Assembly: GCA_035326705.1 (NCBI GenBank)
Contig: DAOLES010000001.1
Coordinates: 614,261 to 678,260 of the forward strand
Length of the DNA stretch: 64,000 bases
Origin: Oligoflexia bacterium
GTDB lineage: Bacteria; Bdellovibrionota_G; JALEGL01
Direction: 5' to 3'
In this document: positions 43,823-51,924 of the stretch, in pieces
Position numbering within the stretch: the first letter of the stretch is position 1
Layout of the letters: every line of letters starts with the position of its first letter
The notes under the pieces: generated by a model
Seen by the model: only the letters and a program-made list of their open reading frames with translations
What the model was told of the DNA's origin: nothing
Databases searched by the model: none
Program-made: the position numbers and the translations under genes

Positions 43823-43924
43823 ATGCCCAGAAAAAACTTATTCACACAGATATTTTTTCACCATATCTATGCTTTAGCAAACAATAAAAAATCTAGTCGT
43901 ATAAAAGTACTGGTTTACTTTTAA
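43823..43924 (+). pseudogene. Remnant of a REP-associated (Y1/IS200-type) transposase N-terminus
   Basis: A 33-codon frame starts MPRKNLFTQIFFHHIYALAN, which resembles the first residues of Y1-type REP-associated transposases (MPRKN..., then a H-x-x-A-R-x-N-N segment), and ends after 'KSSRIKVLVYF'. No catalytic HUH or Tyr motif remains. The call rests on a short match, but REP-like palindromes in the window (nearest 44998-45061) support it. Confidence 0.5.
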
Positions 43925-44102
43925 TCTACTGAGCTACTAAAATACTTTTTTAATATTTTGTTTAAAATGGCTTATTTTTAACGCGTTGTGTTTGATCATA
44001 TTACTAGATGGCCTGGTAAAAAAAAATTATTACGCTTTCTTTAATTTGTTCGTTTAATTTGCATGCTCAAACTGAAGCTATTAAAATATATCTGTTGACC
44101 CT

Positions 44103-44116
44103 TTACACAAGTGTAA
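44103..44116. promoter_or_regulatory. Inverted repeat in the promoter region of the DUF1275 gene
   Basis: TTACAC-AA-GTGTAA lies just after a TTGACC (-35-like, 44095-44100) and before AT-rich -10-like sequence, 14 bases ahead of the annotated start. The position fits an operator, but no regulator is known for it. Confidence 0.4.
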
Positions 44117-44129
44117 TAAACTATTCTAT

Positions 44130-44894
44130 ATGATTTTTGGAAATGAAACTATCTCTACATATAGCCGGAGCAATATGATGATATGGTTTATTATGGCACT
44201 TCAGGCTGGACTACTAAATGTTGGCGGCTTTTTAGCAGCAAATACTTTTATTTCACATGTCACCGGTTTTGCTACAGCAGCAAGTGTCCAGATCGAGATG
44301 GGAAATACGTTTCGATTTTTAGGTTTAGTATTAATACCGGTTGCTTTTCTCTTTGGAGCAATGATTAGTGGAGTTTTGATTGATTTAAGAATTAAATTAA
44401 AAAAAAAGCCTAAATACTACTGGGTTTTTGGTTTGATGTTTTTTTTATCATTATTGGTCACTGTTGGGGGATTTAACGACTTTTTTGGAGAATTCGGTCA
44501 TACTCCTGAAAGCATCAATGGATATAGCCTGGTTGTTCTGTTGTGTTTTATTTGTGGAATTCAAAATGGGGCAGTATCTTTGGTTTCTAAATCAGTAGTA
44601 CGTACGACGCATTTGACGGGTATTACAACTGATCTTGGGATAGGACTTGTAAGAATAATCAATAGGAAGCGGATAAGTGATATTAATGATGAAGGCAAAG
44701 CCAACCTCATGCGCTCAGGGATTATTTTGTTTTTTGTAATTGGCTCACTCGCTGGGGTTCCTGTTTTCCAGCAATTTGAATTTAGAGGCTTTTTATTGCC
44801 TTGCTTGATATCTGGTTTTCTGTTTTTTATTATGTTCGTTTTTCAAGTTGTAATTCCGTTTTTTAAATCTTCAAAGATATTGATTTTAAAATAA
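44130..44894 (+). CDS. DUF1275 (YoaK-type) membrane protein
   Basis: 254 residues, about six hydrophobic helices. Family signature: 'QAGLLNVGGFLAANTFISHV' followed by TGFAT, and later 'FICGIQNGAVSLVSKSVVRT' with 'THLTGITTDLGIGL'. Inner membrane, function unknown; not a proven transporter. The start at 44130 keeps an N-terminal 'TYSRSN' stretch; an ATG at 44175 with CGGAG close upstream is an alternative start. An inverted repeat lies in the promoter region. Transcribed alone. Confidence 0.88.
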   Translation: MIFGNETISTYSRSNMMIWFIMALQAGLLNVGGFLAANTFISHVTGFATAASVQIEMGNTFRFLGLVLIPVAFLFGAMISGVLIDLRIKLKKKPKYYWVFGLMFFLSLLVTVGGFNDFFGEFGHTPESINGYSLVVLLCFICGIQNGAVSLVSKSVVRTTHLTGITTDLGIGLVRIINRKRISDINDEGKANLMRSGIILFFVIGSLAGVPVFQQFEFRGFLLPCLISGFLFFIMFVFQVVIPFFKSSKILILK

Positions 44895-44997
44895 TAGCAT
44901 GAGTTTAACCAGCTAGAAGTTTAGTGTAAAAGCTCCCGATTTTAATTTTGGGAACGATATCTAAAAACTTATTTTAAAAAAATTACTTTAAAAATTT

Positions 44998-45061
44998 GGG
45001 GACGCACTACGTTTTCCTAATGAAAATAACATTTCTTTGTTAAGAGTACATAGTGTGTCTC
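44998..45061. repeat. REP-like palindromic element 1
   Basis: 5' arm GGGGACGCACTACG (44998-45011) pairs with 3' arm CATAGTGTGTCTC (45049-45061), separated by about 37 AT-rich bases. The arms match those at 62128-62189 and 63927-64000. It lies 40 bases beyond the P-type ATPase stop and may also act as its transcript end. Confidence 0.75.
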
Positions 45062-45100
45062 AAGATTCCAGACGTCTAGCGCGTTTATTATATAATTGCT

Positions 45101-47623
45101 TCAAAATATTGATCTAATTTTTTTGACCTTAAACATAAGCAATACCCCCCCAACAAAACTTAGGATTTCTAACCAATCTACCCAGTTCAAAGGAAGCAAG
45201 TGAAGTGATGGAAAAAACTTAGAACTTTGAATGATTAACATCGAAATCACAACTATTCCCAAAGACAAAATATTCGCAACTCTTGAGCGAAAACCGGTAA
45301 AAAATATGGTTATCCCTACGCTCCACATAGTCAGTATAGCCATTGCTTTAGCTCGAGCATGATCCAAACCCAAACCTTCGTTCAAGCCAAAGAAAAAACT
45401 TAACCCTAAAATAATAGTAACAACTAGACCAAAAAAGGAGATCCACAACACCTCGTTGACAGAAAAAAAAGTGTTTTGATGAACGTGTTTTTCTCGATTG
45501 CTATCTGTTTTAAATTGAAATGCAAAAAGTGCAGTTGGATGAATAATCAATTCTAGCCATACAATATGAATAGGAAGGTACAAAAGGGGATACCCCCCCA
45601 ACGGAATCAATGCTGCTGTTAAAACGAGTGGGATATGGATTAAAAGCAGGTAAGTAAAACTTGTTTTCAAATTTAGATAGAGTTGTCTCCCCTCTCGAAT
45701 TGCATTAATGATGGTACTAAAATTGTCATCCGTTAATATAATCGACGAAACCTCTCTGGCACTTTTTGTACCCCTTGCTCCCATCGCAATTCCAATATCG
45801 GCAGATTTGAGTGCAGGCACATCGTTAATTCCATCTCCCGTTACAGCCACCAACTCCCCAAGTCCCTTTAACGCTTTTACAATTCTCATTTTTTGCATCG
45901 GTGTGCAACGAGCAACTATATCTAGTTCTCTAAGAAAACGAGCATTGCTATAAATCCAATCTTCTTCAAATTTTTCTGGCTCTTCCCATGCAGAAATAAT
46001 ACGAGGTTCGCCAATCACCAGTTTTGAGTCCTTTGCGATAGCTATTGCCGTATCTGGATGATCTCCCGTAATCATTAAAATATGGATTCCACTTTTCCGA
46101 CAATAATTCATCGCTTCAGCTACTCCAGGTCTGGGTGGATCCTCAAAAGCTAAGAGTCCACAAAACTCAAAATTAGATTCTGGCTCATCATTTTCGTCAA
46201 TGGACGCAATCTGCTTTTGAGCACATCCCAGAACCTTATGTCCACTCTTTGCCCAATGAGTTATTTTTTGCTCCCACTCTTTTCGCTCTATTTCCGACAT
46301 TTTTGAGATACTTAGTAGAACTTCTGGAGAACCCTTGCTATAAACTATATATTGACCATTTGCCCCTTTGACAAAAACGGTTTCACGTTTTCTGTCCTCA
46401 GTAAAAGGAACGGTTTTCACCTTTTCTTCACCAGTACTTTTTTCTTTTTTGTTAGCTCGGCGAATTGCAATATCAATTGGGTCAAAGTCAGAAGATGATG
46501 CAAAAGATGCCATTGTAACTAAATCATTTTCTGACAAATTAATTTTTGGATCAATATGCGTCAGGCTTAAATTTCCTAAAGTAATTGTACCTGTCTTATC
46601 GGTACATACTTGCGTAACCCGACCAATATTTTCAACACTCACTGCCCGTCTCACCAATACATTGTGCTTGGCAAGCCGGTAAACTCCTACACTCAAAAAA
46701 AAAGTGAACACGACGGGGAACTCTTCTGGAATTGCAGCTACAGCGAGCGTAGCTGCACTTAACAACGCATCAAGCCAGCTATACCCTTGATAAATGCGGA
46801 TCGTTGCCAGCAAAATACAAAAAATAACTGCCGCATATGTAAGAATTTGTACGAGCTTGGAAATTGACTTTTGAAAAGGAGTTCGATCTGATGGCATATA
46901 TGAAATTGACTGAACAATCTCACCATAGGATGTTTGCTTGCCGGTCCACAACACTCGAAACACACCCTGCCCTGTGAGTACTTTTGTACCTGCATACGCC
47001 AAATGTTCTGATGAAATCTTTTGAACTTTCATAGACGATAGAGAAAAAGGGTCAAAAAAAGCCGGGGTTTTTGGAATGGGAAAAGCTTCTCCAGTCAGAG
47101 CGGATTCGTCTACCTGAATATTCTGAGTATGTTCAAAGATACCATCTGCAGGTAAAAATAAACCTTCATGCACAACGACAATATCCCCAGGAACTAGATC
47201 AAGTGAATCAATCTCTACTTTCTTCGATTCTCGAATGACTTCAACTTTAGAGCTCAGTTGCTTCCTTAAGTCCGAAGTCGAAGCCTGAGTTCTCCAATGT
47301 AGAAACGCATCCATAAACACCAACGGAATAATGGCTACAAATAAGGTGATCGCATCGGATAAATTGTTTACCATTATAAACACCGTACCAACCCCCACAA
47401 GAAACCAAATCATCGGGTCTTTTACGGTTTCTGCGGCCAACTCTAGCCATTTGTTACCGGAAATTTTGACAATATCATTTGCACCAAAACGAGCTCTTTG
47501 CGCTAGAACTTCAGAAGAGGTTAAACCACCTTCATGTCGCTTTATATTTTGCAGTGATACAAAAGAGACATGCTTTAGATTCTGTAACTTACTTTGAGTT
47601 TCCGGTCTATTCATGATGTCCAA
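45101..47623 (-). CDS. P2-type (calcium-ATPase-like) cation-transporting ATPase
   Basis: 840 residues, inner membrane. N-terminal cation-ATPase domain, actuator motif 'DESALTGEAFPI', membrane motif PEEFP (299-303, in place of the PEGLP typical of calcium pumps), phosphorylated Asp342 in 'CTDKTGTITLGN', 'KGSPEVLL' (ATP site), 'MITGDHPDTAIAIA' and 'VAVTGDGINDVPALKSADIG', then six C-terminal helices. Calcium or another divalent cation is the likely cargo by family; the Glu in PEEFP makes that uncertain. It follows kdpE on the same strand after 365 bases. No regulator is adjacent other than KdpDE. Confidence 0.9.
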   Translation of the reverse strand: MDIMNRPETQSKLQNLKHVSFVSLQNIKRHEGGLTSSEVLAQRARFGANDIVKISGNKWLELAAETVKDPMIWFLVGVGTVFIMVNNLSDAITLFVAIIPLVFMDAFLHWRTQASTSDLRKQLSSKVEVIRESKKVEIDSLDLVPGDIVVVHEGLFLPADGIFEHTQNIQVDESALTGEAFPIPKTPAFFDPFSLSSMKVQKISSEHLAYAGTKVLTGQGVFRVLWTGKQTSYGEIVQSISYMPSDRTPFQKSISKLVQILTYAAVIFCILLATIRIYQGYSWLDALLSAATLAVAAIPEEFPVVFTFFLSVGVYRLAKHNVLVRRAVSVENIGRVTQVCTDKTGTITLGNLSLTHIDPKINLSENDLVTMASFASSSDFDPIDIAIRRANKKEKSTGEEKVKTVPFTEDRKRETVFVKGANGQYIVYSKGSPEVLLSISKMSEIERKEWEQKITHWAKSGHKVLGCAQKQIASIDENDEPESNFEFCGLLAFEDPPRPGVAEAMNYCRKSGIHILMITGDHPDTAIAIAKDSKLVIGEPRIISAWEEPEKFEEDWIYSNARFLRELDIVARCTPMQKMRIVKALKGLGELVAVTGDGINDVPALKSADIGIAMGARGTKSAREVSSIILTDDNFSTIINAIREGRQLYLNLKTSFTYLLLIHIPLVLTAALIPLGGYPLLYLPIHIVWLELIIHPTALFAFQFKTDSNREKHVHQNTFFSVNEVLWISFFGLVVTIILGLSFFFGLNEGLGLDHARAKAMAILTMWSVGITIFFTGFRSRVANILSLGIVVISMLIIQSSKFFPSLHLLPLNWVDWLEILSFVGGVLLMFKVKKIRSIF

Positions 47624-47988
47624 ACGAATGATTAATGATAAAAATTATGTTTTAAACCAGTTTTAAATTTTTTAACAATTAAATCAACTTTTATTCAACT
47701 GACAAATAAAGTTCCGTATTCTCCTTGAGTTCGAACCTCTGTTCCAAAAGTATGTTCGTGTTGCCATCGAGTTAAATTATCTGTATGCGCTATATTCTAC
47801 CCTTTGAACAAAAAAGTTAACGTACCCGATGACTTTCTCATTCTATCTATGTGGAATCGTTATCGACACCATCTAAAAAAAATATCAAAATAACAATTTT
47901 TACTTCAGGTTTTATCTACTCTACTCAATTATACATCGTATCTGAATTATACGCCTGGCACCTAACCTCCAAACCTAACCAAACAGAA
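47624..47988. other. Intergenic region between kdpE and the cation ATPase gene
   Basis: 365 bases without a convincing gene. It should contain the promoter of the ATPase gene, reading leftward. A GAGGTTCGAACTC core near 47718-47733 (minus strand) recalls a tRNA T-loop, but no cloverleaf can be folded around it. Confidence 0.5.
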
Positions 47989-48681
47989 TTAATCGATCAA
48001 TCGCAATCGGTAACCGACATTTGGTTCCGTCGCAATGAGCTCACCGTATTTATCATTATTCCACTTTAGTTTTTGCCGAAGTTGCCGAATATACACTCGA
48101 AGGTATTGCGTATGTTCCACCAAATTTGGACCCCATATATCTCTTAGTAAACAACGTTGTGTAACAACTTTTCCAGCGTTTAAACACAGAATGCGAAGCA
48201 CATCAAATTCCGTAGAGGTAAGGTGTATTTCTTTTCCCTCCATTTTCACGATATGACCTTCCAAATCAACTTCAAGCGGTCCATTACAAAAAATTGGTCC
48301 TTCCATGTTTCCACGCGCATGTCGAAGCGCCACTCGAATTCGAGCTAAGAGTTCAGGTGTACTAAAAGGCTTTGTCACATAATCATCTGCACCCGCATCT
48401 AAGAGTGTAACTTTTTCAACATCTTGGTCTTTTACAGTCAATATCAACACCGGAACCTGGCTCCAGGCTCGAAGCTCTCGAAGCATGGTTAGTCCATCTA
48501 CGTAAGGCATCTGAAGATCAAGAAGAATCAATTCAGGCCGAAATGCGATAGCTTCGCAAAGTCCTTCTTTACCATCTTTTGCCTCCTTCACTTCAAACCC
48601 ATTGCTTTCAAGATGTTCTTTTAACAAATGACGAATGCTCGCTTCGTCGTCTACAATCAAGATTCGGACTCTGTTCATCAA
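47989..48681 (-). CDS. kdpE: KdpE response regulator
   Basis: 230 residues, OmpR/PhoB type. Receiver domain with acidic cluster 'VDDE', phospho-acceptor Asp55 in 'LILLDLQMPYVDG', and Lys in 'DYVTKPF'. C-terminal winged helix 'EIHLTSTEFDVLRILCLNAG', 'RVYIRQLRQKLKW', ending in 'GVGYRL'-like 'NVGYRLRLID'. Activates kdp transcription when phosphorylated by KdpD under potassium shortage or osmotic stress in other bacteria. Its start overlaps the kdpD stop by four bases (ATGA). Last gene of the kdp operon, so the operon carries its own regulator. Confidence 0.95.
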   Translation of the reverse strand: MMNRVRILIVDDEASIRHLLKEHLESNGFEVKEAKDGKEGLCEAIAFRPELILLDLQMPYVDGLTMLRELRAWSQVPVLILTVKDQDVEKVTLLDAGADDYVTKPFSTPELLARIRVALRHARGNMEGPIFCNGPLEVDLEGHIVKMEGKEIHLTSTEFDVLRILCLNAGKVVTQRCLLRDIWGPNLVEHTQYLRVYIRQLRQKLKWNNDKYGELIATEPNVGYRLRLID

Positions 48682-51359
48682 GACACCTCTACCTGTTGTT
48701 CTAAGATCTCATGAGCGGGAAGAACCATTTGAACACTGATTCCTCCCTCAAGCCTATTATGAATATGAACATATCCTCCATTGGCATTTACAATTCCTTT
48801 GACGACGGACAAACCTAAACCTGTTCCACCTGGAATGGACCCCGGAATTCTGAAAAATTTATCAAAAATATGATCGATATGTTCTTCAGGTATTCCAGGC
48901 CCTTCATCGGACACACAGATTATCACTTTGTTTTCTTCTGAACGAGTAGATACTGTTATTTTTGTCCCTTTGGGTGAATACGTAATTGCATTCTGCAATA
49001 TGTTTTCAAATGCATGCTCCATTAAACCATAATCAATATCGACCATCGGAATCGATTCATCTAATTGCAAGTGTAATTGGTGATGACTCAACGCTTTCTT
49101 CTCCCTCTTAATAGCACTGCGCACAAGATCATTGGGGTCTTGCGTGTCGATTCGGAGCGATAATTGCCCTGCACTTAAGCGAGACATATTCAAAAGGTTT
49201 TCAACAACACGCGTCAGTCGCCCTGATGCCTCTTCAAGATCATCCATTAACCTCTCTTGCTTTTCTTTTGTAGACGAGGTTTTTTTATTTCGCAATGCCT
49301 CAACTGATCCAACAAGTGTCGTAAGCGGAGTCTTCACTTCATGTGACACGGTATTAAGAATAGTTTGATAGAGCAATTCTGACTCTTCTAATTTTTGAGT
49401 TCGCCGCGCCTGTTCTTCAAAAGTTTCTCGCTCAATAGATACCGCAAGCTGCCGGGCCACAGCATGAAGAAAATTTTCTTCTTCTAATAAAAGAAATTTG
49501 GTAGATGCAGGCATAAACACAAGGACGCCAATCATTTCTTGGGGTCCTTTCATCGGTACATACAGGCTTTTGGACCCACTCAATGTACTTGTTGACCATC
49601 CTGCGGGTTGGTTATGGTCAAATGTCCATTGCGCCACAGCAAATTCTTTTGGATTCAATTGGATGTTTTTAGATACCTTATTGAATGGAGTAAGCTGTCC
49701 CTTACTATTTTTTATAAAGAAAGAACAAGTTCCATCAAGAAGTTCACCTATCGACTGTGATACCAAAGGAAGATAAAAAGCATGACTCGGTTCAGACGCA
49801 GCATCTCTTGCAATTCGATAGAGTGATGCCGTAACTTCCTCTCTTCGTCTTAACATTCGTTCTGTCTTGCGAATACGAGACATAAAAAACCCAGTCACCA
49901 TGGCTGATACAAAAAGCAAAACACACATGAAAATATCTTCTGGTTCCCTAATATAAAGCGTTCCAAAAGGTGGAATAAAAAAGAAGTCCCATACAAGGGC
50001 TGAAAGGAAGGCTGAAAAAATGACCGGACCATGTGTATATTTAAGACCCGTACCTAACACCCCAAGTAAAAAGATAAATCCCGTTGCTTGATACCCAATC
50101 CAAGGTTTAACTAAAGCGGTCACAACACTTACCGCTATCACAATCCAAAATGAGGTCACATAGTCCCATGCTTGGGTTTCGGATTCTATAAAAGAACGAA
50201 ATTTAAATTTTCGAGTCACTTGAATACGCTGTCGAATAATATGAATATCAATATCGCCCGATTCTTTGACCAAACGATCAAGAAGACTTGCCCCCCGAAT
50301 AAAGCGCTCAAACCAATGTCGCACTGGACGCCCCATCACAATTTGAGTCACATTTCTCCTACGAGCAATTTCAATTAATGCTTTGGGTAAATCGGGATCG
50401 CGTAATGTAATAACTTCCGCACCCAATTCTCGGGCAAGAGCAATGTTCTTTTTTAATGTTTCTCGGTCTTCTTCATTTAAGCTTCTCCCCGTATCCACAT
50501 ACACTGCAATCCAAGAAGCTTCTTGACTAAAAGCAAGTCTCCTCGTGGCTCGAATCAAGGGTTCAGAATGCGGGCTAAAACTTACAGCCACCATCAAGCG
50601 CTCAGTTGTCCTCCATGCGGCAAACTGTGCAGTTGTAGTTCGAAGATTTAACAGATCGTAATCAACTTTTTCAGCCGTAAATCGAAGCGCCATTTCACGA
50701 AGCGCTGCAAGATTTTCAAGCCGGAAAAAGTGTTTAGACGCTTGCGCAATTTTATCGGCAAAATAAACTTTCCCCTCTTTCAATCGCTTCAGAAGCGTTT
50801 CTGGAGAAAGATCAACCAACTCGATTTGAGATGCTTTTTCTAAGAAGACATCTGGAACCGTTTCTCGAATGGTAATCCCAGTAATCGACTCCACAATCTC
50901 TTTACGACTTTCCAAATGTTGCACATTGAGCGTTGTATAAACATCTATGCCTGCATCTAATATATCGGTGATGTCTTGCCAACGCTTTTCATGCCGACTT
51001 CCAGAAACATTGGTATGGGCCAGCTCATCAATGAGCACAAGTTGAGGTTTACGAGAAAGAATAGCGTCTAAATCTAACTCTTCCATTTCAACGCCCCTAT
51101 AACGAAGGCGTTTGAGTGGAAGGATGGGTAAACCAATTAAAAGAGCTTCTGTTTCTGGCCGGCCATGCGTATGAATAACTCCAATGACTACATCCGTACC
51201 GTCTTTTTGCTTTTCGTGCGCGGCTTTGAGCATGGCAAATGTTTTTCCAACACCCGCTGCCATGCCAAAAAATACGCGGAGTTTTCCCGTTTTTGAAAGG
51301 CGTTCTTCTCGCTGAACTGCCTTCAATAAATCATCCGGCCTTGGTCGCTCTATTGTCAT
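48678..51359 (-). CDS. kdpD: KdpD osmosensitive potassium sensor histidine kinase
   Basis: 893 residues, full length. N-terminal KdpD domain with Walker A 'GMAAGVGKT' (32-40) and 'DELAHTN' (115-121), a UspA-like domain (about 250-375), four membrane helices (about 397-490), a GAF-like region (about 505-645), the dimerisation/phosphorylation helix with His673 in 'VSHEVKTPL', and an ATPase domain ('ENILQNAITYSPKG', 'DEGPGIP', 'GGTGLGLSVVKG'). Inner-membrane sensor of potassium limitation, partner of KdpE. The ATG lies four bases after the kdpC stop. All modules expected of KdpD are present. Confidence 0.95.
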   Translation of the reverse strand: MTIERPRPDDLLKAVQREERLSKTGKLRVFFGMAAGVGKTFAMLKAAHEKQKDGTDVVIGVIHTHGRPETEALLIGLPILPLKRLRYRGVEMEELDLDAILSRKPQLVLIDELAHTNVSGSRHEKRWQDITDILDAGIDVYTTLNVQHLESRKEIVESITGITIRETVPDVFLEKASQIELVDLSPETLLKRLKEGKVYFADKIAQASKHFFRLENLAALREMALRFTAEKVDYDLLNLRTTTAQFAAWRTTERLMVAVSFSPHSEPLIRATRRLAFSQEASWIAVYVDTGRSLNEEDRETLKKNIALARELGAEVITLRDPDLPKALIEIARRRNVTQIVMGRPVRHWFERFIRGASLLDRLVKESGDIDIHIIRQRIQVTRKFKFRSFIESETQAWDYVTSFWIVIAVSVVTALVKPWIGYQATGFIFLLGVLGTGLKYTHGPVIFSAFLSALVWDFFFIPPFGTLYIREPEDIFMCVLLFVSAMVTGFFMSRIRKTERMLRRREEVTASLYRIARDAASEPSHAFYLPLVSQSIGELLDGTCSFFIKNSKGQLTPFNKVSKNIQLNPKEFAVAQWTFDHNQPAGWSTSTLSGSKSLYVPMKGPQEMIGVLVFMPASTKFLLLEEENFLHAVARQLAVSIERETFEEQARRTQKLEESELLYQTILNTVSHEVKTPLTTLVGSVEALRNKKTSSTKEKQERLMDDLEEASGRLTRVVENLLNMSRLSAGQLSLRIDTQDPNDLVRSAIKREKKALSHHQLHLQLDESIPMVDIDYGLMEHAFENILQNAITYSPKGTKITVSTRSEENKVIICVSDEGPGIPEEHIDHIFDKFFRIPGSIPGGTGLGLSVVKGIVNANGGYVHIHNRLEGGISVQMVLPAHEILEQQVEVS

Positions 51360-51363
51360 GGAA

Positions 51364-51924
51364 TCAATTTCCCAAAAAAAGCTGATCTAAAGCAAGGTTT
51401 AATTTAAAAACATTCACTCTCTCTTCTCCCAAAAATCCGAAATCCGGGGCTTCCACCTTACTTTGGACAAGGTTCCGCAACATCTCTTCTTTCTGCCGAT
51501 CCAAATTTCGAGCCCTAACTATCCGTGGAATCTGGATTATAGCCCCCTGCAGGCTGATATGCGGGTCTAGACCACTTCCTGAAGCCGTTAAAAATTCAAT
51601 GGGTGCGTTTGTTCCGAATGTTTCTTGTCTAGCCTTAATATTTGTTTTTAACATCGCACTGGTCGGACCTAAATTGGAGGCTCCAGATGAACTCGGATCA
51701 TAATTAACACTGGATGGGCGAGACCAAAAGTACCGCTTCTCACGAAAAGATTGGCCAATTAAATAAGAACCCACGATTCGGTCATCTCGGTACACAAGGC
51801 TCCCATGAGTCTTTTCGTAAAAAGTTACATTTCCAATGCCTAAAAGAAGCAGTGGATATACTCCTCCAGTTAAAAAAGTACACCAAAAGAACAATCCAAT
51901 ACATTGCAAAAATAATCTCATCAT
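51364..51924 (-). CDS. kdpC: KdpC subunit of the potassium-transporting ATPase
   Basis: 186 residues, usual length. One N-terminal membrane helix ('FWCTFLTGGVYPLLLLGIG'), then the conserved periplasmic part: 'GSYLIGQSFREKRYFWSRPS', 'NYDPSSSGASNLGPTS' and 'ASGSGLDPHISLQGA'. KdpC assists assembly and ATP binding of the KdpFABC complex. Its start shares one base with the kdpB stop (TAATG), and kdpD follows after four bases. Confidence 0.95.
   Translation of the reverse strand: MMRLFLQCIGLFFWCTFLTGGVYPLLLLGIGNVTFYEKTHGSLVYRDDRIVGSYLIGQSFREKRYFWSRPSSVNYDPSSSGASNLGPTSAMLKTNIKARQETFGTNAPIEFLTASGSGLDPHISLQGAIIQIPRIVRARNLDRQKEEMLRNLVQSKVEAPDFGFLGEERVNVFKLNLALDQLFLGN

Noticed and set aside
47715..47740. 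GAGGTTCGAACTC, resembling a tRNA T-loop
   Set aside because: Only a three-base stem forms around it, and no acceptor, D or anticodon stems can be placed.
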